Below the pieces are notes generated by a model. That model was not told the origin of the DNA, searched no databases, and saw nothing but the letters and a program-made list of their open reading frames with translations. The translations under genes and the position numbers were made by a program. From Ancistrus triradiatus (lineage: Eukaryota > Chordata > Actinopteri > Siluriformes > Loricariidae), in assembly GCA_025084515.1 (NCBI GenBank), contig JAJAGP010000224.1:406198-470197 (forward strand): a DNA stretch of 64,000 bases. Direction: 5' to 3'. Positions 34,948-45,173 of this stretch are shown one piece after another. Position 1 is the stretch's first letter. Each line of letters opens with the position of its first letter.

Positions 34948-35484
34948 GCGAGTGCCAACATCTGTAGTACAACTTAAGAACGTCACAAGTTACAGAGAAC
35001 GGTATTTTGTGAACAGTGTTTATGGTATGCTTTTCGATATTAACGGTTGATATAGAGGATTTGAAATATAATTCTCAGTCACATCATTGTTAAAAAAGTA
35101 TAACATCATAGGAACAAAATTATTGTTTTAAAAACAGGGCAGACACCAAACCATTAAAGCCACAACAATGCATTCTAACGTTCCAAATATTATCATTAAT
35201 CCGTGACAAGCACATTTGTAAGACATAAAACTGTAACTTGTAAGACTTTATGCCAAGAATTAAACTGCTCTTTACAATTTACTAAGGTGTTATACTTTAA
35301 CATTAATGTCTAACTTTGCTAAACGATTAATTACCTGTAGCGAATAGACGCTGGGTGACAAAATCGTAAGGAGTTTAATTCATTTTACGTTGTGGAAGAC
35401 CACCAGCGCTTGAGGCAAAAGTATGGCAGCCATAATGTCTTAAGTTGTTCAAAAGTGAGATTAGGTCAGTTCTTTTCCGTCTGA

Positions 35485-35555
35485 GCATTGGTGGTTCAGT
35501 GGTAGAATTCTCGCCTGCCACGCGGGAGGCCCGGGTTCGATTCCCGGCCAATGCA
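35485..35555 (+). tRNA. tRNA-Gly (GCC)
   Basis: 71 nt: GCATTGGTGGTTCAGTGGTA, anticodon loop CTGCCAC, T arm CCCGGGTTCGATTCCCGG, 3' AATGCA. All stems pair, and a TTTT terminator lies about 10 bp downstream. Identical to the gene at 43326. Confidence 0.97.
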
Positions 35556-36154
35556 GGATGAAATGTTTTGCAATTGTGTTTACTCGGTTTTATTTTTCGA
35601 CATACAGTTATTGTTTGTTTTAACACCTAGCACCGAAATCTAAATTGACTTACAATAAAATCCGAGTTTATGTCTTGCTCGTGTCAATTTTACCATGCAG
35701 CCATTCAAGGTTTGACCATTCACTCAGTGTGACATTTTTGTGAATTTGAAAACAAAGTTAATAAATACTACTTATCACGGAAATCCCAAACTGTTTTTAA
35801 CTATTTCGTACAAACAAGTCTGAACTTTTGTTTTCACAACGATTAACACGACAGATAACTATTATGTTAGTTGTTAAGAAATGATAATTACAAGGAGCAT
35901 TTTCTTATCCGACAAAGTGTAATAATTACTTACCAGGCTGAAGTTGGTTTCGTATTCGCCAGCTTCTTATTCGCATTTTCCGCTCCATAGCAACACCACC
36001 TACCAAAACTGTTACATCTTACTGACCATGTAGCAATAGCATAGCAACTGGAATCCACTTTAGCTACACAACCATTCTGCGTTTCCTTCGAGAAATGCAC
36101 TTTTGTAGTTGTGATATGAGATGGGTGCCAATCACAGACCTGTAACTTCTTTAA

Positions 36155-36355
36155 GAAGCTCTTCTGTCCTCCACTCGTTACCTGTATTAATGGCACCTGT
36201 TTGACCTCATTACCTGTATTAAAAGACACCTGTCCACAGCCTCAAACAGTCAGACTCCAAACTCAACCATGGCCAAGACCAAAGAGCTGTTGAAGGACAC
36301 CAGGAAGAAAATTGTAGACCTGCACCAGGCTGGGAAGAGTGAATCTACAATAGGA
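36155..36355 (+). mobile_element. Tc1-like transposon fragment between tRNA genes
   Basis: Carries AAGCTCTTCTGTCCTCCACT..., the start MAKTKELLKDTRKKIVDLHQ and the phrase GCTGGGAAGAGTGAATCTAC, matching 27335-27525 of the Tc1-like element. It is cut off after the first helix-turn-helix residues. Its noisy copy lies at about 40135-40335. Confidence 0.75.
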
Positions 36356-36890
36356 GATAAAAGGAGATAAAACTCTGTGAATTTAGCAAAAATGACCATT
36401 CATTCATCCAGTACAATCTTATGTTTGGGCAAGTTCAGAGGACCAGAAAAACAAAACTGTACAGTAACATGTACAATACTTGTAATTCAGGATTTCGGTA
36501 GGGTTAGTGTATTTTCTTAGTGTAGTGTCAGATTCAACATACTTTTTGATATTAAGATGGAAATCCACGACTTAACCAGAAAGGACTATTATCTTCTAAT
36601 AGTCTGTTGTTGGGCAAAGTTCAGACGAGGCTGAATCTCCATCTACAGGCGCCATAATGTAACTGCAGTCATTCAACGTGGACCGGAAAATGCGAAATAA
36701 GAAGAGAACATCAGGTTGGTTAAGTACTTTATGTGAAACACTGTTTTTTAACATCAGTCAATATCAGAAATTAAATTCTGATTTATGTCTGTGTCTGGTT
36801 TAAATATTCATGAAAAACATATGTTTTCTACAACACGTCATTGATGGAGCATCCAGATTCATAAATTCAACTGGGAACGAACATTTTCAC

Positions 36891-36962
36891 TCCTCGTTAG
36901 TATAGTGGTAAGTATCCCCGCCTGTCACGCGGGAGACCGGGGTTCGATTCCCCGACGGGGAG
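36891..36962 (+). tRNA. tRNA-Asp (GTC)
   Basis: 72 nt, identical to the minus-strand gene at 34876 except for orientation. The upstream flank ACATTTTCAC and the downstream TTTTATC terminator are intact. Confidence 0.97.
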
Positions 36963-38877
36963 ATTAGGTTTTATCTTTACATCACTGAGCCACTAACGCA
37001 TAGAAGCTCACACTTCTTAAGCCTTTGTTTTTGCCATTTTACTGCACCTGCAGAAAAAAAGCGTTTACACATCCAGTTGGGTATTACAAGTACACTTACA
37101 CTTATAATATACACCTATGTGTATACTGTACAGTTGCTGAAGGTGTACCATTAGCCTTGGTTTTTAATTAAATTTGCCATTAAACTATTAAAAATAAGTA
37201 CTTGGAGGTAAATTTTGTCATGAGTGTTGCTTCGTGACAAAGCACTTTTTAGTGATGCTGCCCGGGGTCTCATGCTAACAGTGGCTCAGTGATTGTTGAA
37301 TAGACACTGTGCTACTTATGAATAATAAATTACATTTTCTGTTTTCTCTCCGAGCTGTGGTGGTACCAGTTGGGACTATACGTAGTTATAGGAGATAATA
37401 TAAACTTGTAAAGTTGATTTGAGACAATGCTCCATTGTAACAAAGCGCTATATAAATAGATCTGACTTGACTGGACTTTGACTTTATCAGGGCCGAGGCA
37501 CTTACGGAATGTACACTTCTCAGAGTCCTACGCACATCAGCAACTGTCCAGGCAGAGTGCCTTTTCTGAGAGGAACAGGTACCTCTGACAGAGAGCCATT
37601 TATGCCTCAAACCTCCAACGAAGTTGTTGAATTAAATCATTTAGAAAGCCACACCATCATCACACACAGGAGGGGGTGACTTGTAATTTGTAATAGTTTG
37701 TATGCCTTGCCACATATCCCTTGTGCTAGTAGAGTTGCAAAAATAGTCCTGGATGTTCTGTCTTTGTGAGCCCGCTTTGCTAGTTTGATGCACGATTCAC
37801 GTTGCTCTTGCTGTTCTCAGTGCAAATCTGTCACCCAGACTTGAAGGCTGAGTCCGTGCTTGAGGCATTTCTGCGCACTTCATCAGCTGCCATGGTTTAT
37901 GGTTGGACCATTGTGGGTGATGTTTTTATGATACGACATCATCCAGACTTTCTTTATGTAAGCTGACACAGGTCATGCATAACTCATCAAGATTGAGTGG
38001 TCAGTGTAGGGGGCAAGGGGGAGCTGACCTGAACATGTCCCATTCAGTACATTCAAAAACAGGTCATGTAGAGCCTATGGGCTACTCAGGGACACACCAT
38101 TACCTGCCTCCAATGTAGGTTTTTGAGTTCCCTTGCTGGATCTGAGTCCTCTAGGCGTAGTAGGGTGTTACATGGATGTAGCTTTGTTACTTGAGATGTC
38201 GGTGATGTAAAGTATATAAAAAAAACATCACGTACAGTGATATTGCTAACAACATTTAAGGGTTAACTACTCCAGCCAAATATGAAGTGGCCCTTACGGG
38301 GATCATACAACTGTTGCATGAGGCCAGGTTCGGTCCATAAAATTCCATGTGCTGGAATGGAACCAAATTCTGACCCTCACCATCTATGATGATCAGCAGG
38401 AGAAAACAACAATCCATCAGACCAGGTTACATTTTTCTAGTCCAGTTATTTTTTTGACCTATGCTTTATGTCTTGGTAACTCAGATGGAGTCGTCTTTGC
38501 GTTTGTAGCCCTCCACTTCAAAAGTTTGATGTATTGTCCATTGGACATATGCTTTTTCTGCTCACCCAAAACTGTACGTACAGTTAACGTGGTTATTGGT
38601 GTGTTTGTTTGAACAAGATTAGGACATCATCTCTACTTCATACAAGCAGGCCTTGTGGTTACATTAATTGACAAATTTGAAACTCTTCATCATTCAAAAC
38701 TACCATACTTGTGGGGACATTACTGCTCCTCCCTGTTGGGTAATACGTGATTGTAGGAAGTGATTTTCATGAGTGTCTCCAGTCATATTAATGTTACAAG
38801 GAAACAAGATAAATATTTTTAAAGGACTGACACAAGCTCATCACATTACCTTCAAAAAAAGAGATGTAAAAATTAGT

Positions 38878-38955
38878 ATCCCCGTCGGGGGAATCGAACC
38901 CCGGTCTCCGCGTGACAGGGCGGGAGATACGTAACCACGTATATAACAGAGGGAG
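38878..38955 (-). pseudogene. Broken tRNA-Asp copy in unit B
   Basis: Counterpart of the tRNA at 34876. It carries an extra G in the acceptor/T region (CGGGGGAATCG), a lost C near the anticodon stem, and several insertions in the D arm and 5' end (GAGATACGTAACCACGTATA). The cloverleaf is destroyed, mostly by indels. Confidence 0.85.
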
Positions 38956-39486
38956 AGCGAGTGCCAACATCTGTGTACAACTTAAGAACGTCACAAGTTA
39001 CAGCAGAAACGGTATTTTGTTGAACATTGGTATTGGTATGCTTTTCGATTTAACGGTTGATATAGAGGATTTGAATATAATTCTCGTCACATTCATTGTT
39101 AAAAAAGTATACCATCATAGGAAACAAATTATGTTTTAAAACAGGGCAACACCAACCCATTAAAGCAACAACAAGCATTCTAAGTTCCAAATATGTATTT
39201 AATCCGTGACAAGACATTTGTAAGACATAAAACTGTAAAATTGTAAGACTTTTATGCCAAGAATTAAACTGCTTCTTTACATTTACTAAGTGTGTTATAC
39301 TTTAAACATTAATTAACTTTGCTAACGATTATTACTGTACGAATAGACGCTGGGTTGACAAAAATCGTAAGAGTTAATTTCTTTTCTACGTTGGGAAGAC
39401 CACCAGCGCTTGAGGCAAAAGAAGTATATGGCAGCATAATGTCTTAAGTTGTTAAAAGGAGGATAGGTCAGTTCTTTTCCGTCTGA

Positions 39487-39552
39487 GCATTGGTGGTCAG
39501 TGGTGAATTCTCGCCTGCCACGCGGGAGGCCCGGGTTCGTCAGGCCATGCCA
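39487..39552 (+). pseudogene. Broken tRNA-Gly copy in unit B
   Basis: Counterpart of the tRNA at 35485. A T of GGTTCAG, one base of GGTAGAA and several bases of the T arm (GGGTTCGTCAGGCC) are missing. The anticodon arm, CGCCTGCCACGCGGG, is unchanged. Confidence 0.85.
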
Positions 39553-40884
39553 GATGAAATGTTTTGCAATTGTGTTTACTCGGTTTATTTTCGACAACAG
39601 TTATTGTTTGTTTTACAAACCTAGCCCGGAAATCTAAATTGACTACAATAAAATCCGAGTTTATTCTTGCTGTGTCAATTTTACGCTGCAGCCATTCAAG
39701 GTTTGACCTTCCATCAGTTGTACATTTGTGAATTTTGAAAACAAAGTTATAAATACTACTTATCACGGAAATCCCAAAACTGTTTTTCAAAACTATTTCG
39801 TACAAACAAGTCTGAAACTTTTGTTTTCAAACGATTAACACGGAAAGATAAACTAAGGTAGTTGTTAAGAAATGATAATTACCAAGGGAGCATTTCTTAT
39901 CGACAAAGTGTAATAATACTTACAGGCTTGAAGTGGTTTCGTATTCGCCAGCTTCTTATTCGCATTTCCGCCTCCATAGCAACACCACCTACCAAACTGT
40001 TACATCTTAATGGCAAGTAGCAATAGATCGCACTGGAATCCACTCTTTAGATACACACCATATGCGTTCTCGAGGATACTGCCTTTTGTAGTTGTGATAT
40101 GAGAGGGTGCCAATCACAGACCGTGTACCTTCTTTAAGAAGCTCTTGTCCTCCACTCGTTACCTGCATTAAAGGCACATGTTTGACCTCATTACCTGTAT
40201 TAAAAGACACCTGTCCACATCCTCAAACAGTCAGAATCCAAACTACCATGGCCAAGACCAAGGAGCTGTTGAAGGACACAGGAAGAAAAAAGTGTAGACT
40301 GCACAGGATGGGAAAGAGGAATCTACAATAGGAGATAAAAGGAGATAAAACTCTGTGAATTTAGCAAAAATGGACATTCATGCAGCCAGTTACATCTTAG
40401 TTTGCGGCAAGTCAGAGCCAGAAAAACCAAAAATGTACAGTAACATGTACAAACTTGTAATCCGATTTAGGTTAGGGTTAGTGTATTTCTTAGTGTATGT
40501 CAGATTCAACATTGACTTTTGATATTAAGGATGGCATGGAAATCCACGGATCTTAAACCAGAAAGGACTATTAGCTTCTAATAGTCTGTTGTTGGGGCAA
40601 GTTTAGACGAGGCTGACTCTCCATCTACAGGCGACCATAAGTAACTGCAGTCATTCGACGTGGACCGGGAAGAAAATGCGAAATAAGAAGAGAACATCAG
40701 GTTGGGTTTAAGTACTTTTGTGAAACCCCAAATGATTTTTTAACATCAGTCAATATTCAGAAATTTAAATTCTGATTTATGTCTGTGTCTGGTTTAAAGA
40801 TTCATGAAAAAAAATATGGTTTTCTACAAACCCGTCTTGATGGAGAATCCAGATTCAAAAATTCAATGGGAACGAACATTTTAC

Positions 40885-40953
40885 TCCTGTAGTATAGTGG
40901 TAAGTATCCCGCATGTTCACGCGGGCGGACCGGGGTTCGATCCCCGAGGGGAG
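40885..40953 (+). pseudogene. Broken tRNA-Asp copy in unit B
   Basis: Counterpart of the tRNA at 36891. The 5' end TCCTCGTTAG is reduced to TCCTGTAG, the anticodon region reads CGCATGTTCACG, and the 3' acceptor strand has lost bases (CCGAGGGGAG). It cannot fold normally. Confidence 0.85.
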
Positions 40954-41294
40954 ATTGGTTTTATCGTTACAATCACTGAGCCACAAGCTCGAAGCTCAAT
41001 CTAAGCCTTTGTTTTGCCATTTTTACTGCACCTGCAGAAAAAAAGCGTTTACACATCCAGTTGGGTATTACAAGTACACTTACACTTATAATATACACCT
41101 ATGTGTATACTGTACAGTTGCTGAAGGTGTACCATTCAGCTGGTAAATTTTGCCATTAAACTATTAAAATAAGTACTTGGAGGTAAGATTTTTAGTACAT
41201 GAGTGTTGCTTCAGTGACAAGCACATTTTTATGCTGCCATTAGCTGATTCACTGTCAGAAGAACTGATGGATGATGCATGAGCCCCGATGCCAT

Positions 41295-41368
41295 GGCCGG
41301 TTAGCTCAGTTGGTTAGAGCGTGGTGCTAATAACGCCAAGGTCGCGGGTTCGATCCCCGTACGGGCCA
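41295..41368 (+). tRNA. tRNA-Ile (AAT)
   Basis: 74 nt: GGCCGGTTAGCTCAGTTGGT, anticodon loop GCTAATAAC, T arm GCGGGTTCGATCCCCGT, 3' ACGGGCCA. Matches the standard vertebrate tRNA-Ile-AAT. A TTTT terminator follows at about 41375. It lies about 60 bp beyond the end of unit B, outside the noisy region. Confidence 0.97.
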
Positions 41369-41369
41369 C

Positions 41370-43325
41370 AAACACTTTTGTTTAAGTATTTATTACATTC
41401 GTTACTGATTTGACTCTGTAAGTGAATCACTTTAAGTAATTTGATTCGTTTTAGTCACCAGGGTTTATCCACTTATGATGTCACCACTAATATGAACTTA
41501 ATTTCAATTTCTAGATTATTTAATAAATATTCATTATCTCCTTAATAATAATAATTTTATTTTATGTGAGCACGTTAGTTTATTTTAGGTGATGGAAAGA
41601 TATATGCCCATTACAACCTCTGAAAAGCAAACACACTAGTTATATATTAATTGTTAACTTTGTACACAGTACCTCAATCTCAAGTGTTCTAAAATGAAAT
41701 GTCGGACTTTTACACTTATTTCTGACTTTCAGCTTCAGAGCCGACTCCTTCGTTTCCCAGTTCTAGGAATCAGAGAATTTATTCTACATTTGTCAAGAAA
41801 CAAATCAATAGGCGAACATGTCTTACCTCAAGAGCTGTTTGAAGCGAAATCCAGCTTTATATTTTATATTTTCATCTTAAAGGCTGCTGTTCCTGATTTG
41901 ATCAAATACGGCGGGCAGAAAATGAGCTTCAGAGGCTCAACTTTCAGCGGCTGAAGTGAAGTAACTCGAGCTTGGTTTTATAGTCACTCTGAGTTTCATT
42001 AAGTAAAAGTAATTGTTATTTAAGCATATTATGTTTCAACTCACAACCCAAAGAATATAGAACGGGTTCGATTTTACTGCTTCACTGGTTCTTTATATGG
42101 AAAAATGTAAATGTTCCCATTTATATTTACATATATAAGTTCACCTGACACCTGAGTGTTTAGGAACTCTTTACATATTATTGATGATGTCCTGTTTCAC
42201 AAAGGCCAAATCTATTTCACCTCACAGGTTTTAAATGAGCTTTAGGTCAGCTGCCTGAAATGTGCCTGACGGCCTTAGAAACTAGACTCTGTGGTCTTCA
42301 GATGCCTTCATTGGGATCATTGTCATACAGATCAGACTATGACCCAGCAATAGCGTCTTGTCAGAGTAAGTCACATTTTGATTACTAAAAAGCTCAATTT
42401 TTGTCCAAATTCAACAGTCAAACTTCAAAGACATGAAATAAAAGCTTTTCTAACCAATCTCCTTACTCAATGTGGATGCAAAACATACTTGTGCCCCCTT
42501 CTAGGCAGCTTCATTATAGCTCTGCTTGCCCAACAATGGATGTGGATTCCACTTGATGTCAATTTCCTATAAAGTTCAACACTTACCAGGGCTTCAAAGA
42601 GCTCTGAGGAAACGTGATTCCAGTGACTCATGGAGCCTGATGAATGTGGATTCTGGGAAACCTGGGAAAACCAGTAAGTGTTTCCACTGTGTGACACTAA
42701 CTCCATATGGAACCATTTACTATCCCAAAAGCTTTATCTATCTTCATATACACTCACCGTTCACTATATTAGGTACACCTCCTTGTTTCTACACTTATTG
42801 TCCATTTAATCAGTTCCACTCACCATATAGAAGCACTTTGTATACATTATACATTGTAATGATTCATTATACTACACCGTATTAAAAATAACCACACTGT
42901 GACCTTACGATTAACTTATATAACAAACCTTTTGAAGAGAGAGAGAAAGAAACGGTTTTGGAGTAGCGATTCATGCTGGATAACTTCCAGTGCTATAAAA
43001 GCCATGACATGAAAATACTGAAAATTTGATTAATATATTAAAATCCCAAAAAAATTTGTTTTCAGTATATAAGAGCAGACTGACAAAGTGTGTTCCTTAT
43101 ACACATATGTACAAATTGCGACAAATGATCAGTTCTCATTCGTATTCTTTAATTTTCATACATAAAAGTTGCATACCTCGAATTAATGAATAGTCAAGCA
43201 GCTACACGCTAACTAGTAAGTAGTAAGGAACCTTTGCGAATCAAAACGCGATTAGCGAGTGGTCAAACATGATTTATATCAGCTTTATGTTTACCAGCGA
43301 CTTCACTGCAACACATATTATCCAA
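41370..43325. other. Spacer inside the tRNA cluster
   Basis: AT-rich DNA without a recognisable gene. A fragment of the TTAGGTACACC-type DNA element lies at about 42755-42845. The open frames at 41694-41954 and 42380-42885 match nothing I recognise and lack splice-linked neighbours. Confidence 0.5.
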
Positions 43326-43396
43326 GCATTGGTGGTTCAGTGGTAGAATTCTCGCCTGCCACGCGGGAGGCCCGGGTTCGATTCCCGGCCAATGCA
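43326..43396 (+). tRNA. tRNA-Gly (GCC)
   Basis: 71 nt, identical to the gene at 35485, with a different flank (ATTATCCAA upstream) and a TTTT terminator 10 bp downstream. A separate older copy, not part of the recent tandem duplication. Confidence 0.97.
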
Positions 43397-43752
43397 GGAT
43401 TCATCTTTTAAGGTTTAGATGTCAGTAAAGAGTATTATTTGTCTCTCTCACACACGCAGTGAAATACTTACACGACACTCCGTATCAAATGAAGCTGAAA
43501 AAGCTACAGAGGAAGGATATAAGCAATTATTATATCCTATATGTAATCATATATGTAGAGAATGCCAAAATGCATACAGATGAGATAAAGTTTTCAGACC
43601 CAGAACCAAAAGTAAATTGATTTTACAAGCAAATCTGATTACCGCAGCAATCATAGCCACTTGATGTGAGACATACATATAAAAAACATACTGTATGACG
43701 TTTCATGAATGGCTGCAGTTTCATGTGTCTAACCAACGACATTTACATTCAC

Positions 43753-43824
43753 TCCTCGTTAGTATAGTGGTAAGTATCCCCGCCTGTCACGCGGGAGACC
43801 GGGGTTCGATTCCCCGACGGGGAG
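43753..43824 (+). tRNA. tRNA-Asp (GTC)
   Basis: 72 nt, identical to the gene at 36891. The TTTTT terminator starts six bases after the discriminator. Together with the tRNA-Gly at 43326 it repeats the Gly-Asp order seen at 35485-36962. Confidence 0.97.
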
Positions 43825-45173
43825 AACAAGTTTTTATCCTTACTTGAAGCACCTGAGATAACAGTGTACACACTTGGGTTTTAACATACTTCATAGATAA
43901 TTTCCTTTTGAATGCACCTTTCCAAATCATGCTGACTTTGGTGCTACCCTGTACCACTAGTAGTGGAATCCTCATGAAGCAGCTGTCTTTATTCTGAAGT
44001 AATTAAAACCACTATAATTAATCAGATAACCATCTGAAAACAGTAGCCTGGTGTGTGATCTGGAAGGTGATGGGTTGCACCTGAGCAAGTTTATAAAGTT
44101 TACTCTAGAATGGCTGATTACATATCCAAAACAGGTGTTTTGCAGGTCAAATACAGGTGGGACTAGCTGTAGCTGAAGGAAGGGAGGCAGGTTTCTAGAA
44201 ACAGGCACAGGAGCCCTTGTTACCCTGACTAGAAAAGCAGGGAAAATGTGTACAGAAAATGACACTACATGCTACAACTAAGTCAGCCCACAAAAAACTA
44301 GTCACCTTGCATGTTAAAGATCTCCTGCAGCTTACATTTCGAGGAAGATCGGGATACAAATACCCGTGTGCTTCGGCAGTCATATACTGAGAAGAGGTGG
44401 TACAGTGCAGTGAACGTATTTGCTTATATACAGCACTTGATTCAGAACAACCGTTTCCTGCAAAGCCATATTATTACAGAACAAAACATCTGTAACATAC
44501 AAAACGACATGAGATTTTCCTCAGGAGCCACAAAACACGGACAACAGGACATATTAACAGCTATTTACCTTGTAATAAATGTTAGTTGCTACAAAAACAT
44601 TCATATACACACACCTACTACGAAAGTCTTGGTTGAGCAGTTATGCCTCTTTAAAAGTACACAGCATAATCAGTTTGTCTCATTAATAGTCATGATGTCT
44701 GAGGGCGTTTCTCACAAAAGCAGTTCAAGCTTAAATGGAGAATTAAACCAGATCAAATCGATCCCCCTCCGGTCACGATGGTTTTTTTCAGACAGAGACA
44801 CGAGTCACGTCTCTTCCTACGACAACTAGCAGAACGTCTAATACTTCACCCCTTAAGGAATACAGCTTAAGGACAAATATCTGAGCATAGAAGAGAAAGA
44901 ATGGGGAAAAAAAGCCACACTGTTGCAGCAGTGCAGCATAAAACCAGGTAAGAAAGGCTACGGTGACACAAAGGAGACACATTTAAGATCACCCCCCCCC
45001 ACCCCTACCCACACCCTTGAGGAATCCCCCCAAGGGGATTTTAAAAGCACAGTTGAAATGGTTGTAGAAATGTTTTGGCAATACTGGCTGGCCAGTCGGT
45101 CGGCGCAGCGGTAAGAAATGTGGCACAGTTCGTTCAGTCTGCTAAGTTCTTCAGCGTGGCTCAAGAGAAGATC
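43825..45173 (-). other. pak2: Probable pak2 3' UTR
   Basis: Gene-free sequence downstream of the pak2 stop codon, read on the minus strand. The first clear AATAAA in that direction is near 43987-43992 (TTTATT on the plus strand), about 1.2 kb from the stop and just short of the tRNA-Asp gene. The 3' end is inferred only from that signal. Confidence 0.45.

Larger units (their letters stand above)
33010..37254. repeat. Tandem segmental duplication, unit A (clean copy)
   Basis: A 4.2 kb segment containing the 3' end of the L2 LINE, a LINE ORF2 fragment and three intact tRNA genes (Asp, Gly, Asp). It is followed without gap by a collinear second copy, unit B. The sequence ATGCTGCC is present at the unit start (33010-33017), at the A/B junction (37255-37262) and at the end of unit B (41231-41238). 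Confidence 0.85.
37255..41230. repeat. Tandem segmental duplication, unit B (indel-rich copy)
   Basis: Collinear with 33010-37254 over its whole length but scattered with one- and two-base insertions and deletions every few tens of bases or closer. These occur in coding, tRNA and plain sequence alike and are often in base runs. It also lacks the stretch corresponding to about 33125-33395. In contrast, about 100 bp near 41036-41135 match unit A exactly. This error pattern looks like uncorrected long-read sequence, such as a falsely retained haplotype or read, more than natural divergence. Confidence 0.85.

Noticed and set aside
38878..40953. Three extra tRNA genes in unit B
   Set aside because: All three have indels that destroy the cloverleaf, and they lie in the noisy tandem copy.
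41694..41954. 86-codon plus-strand frame near the tRNA-Ile gene
   Set aside because: No recognisable domain, no conserved context and an AT-rich background.
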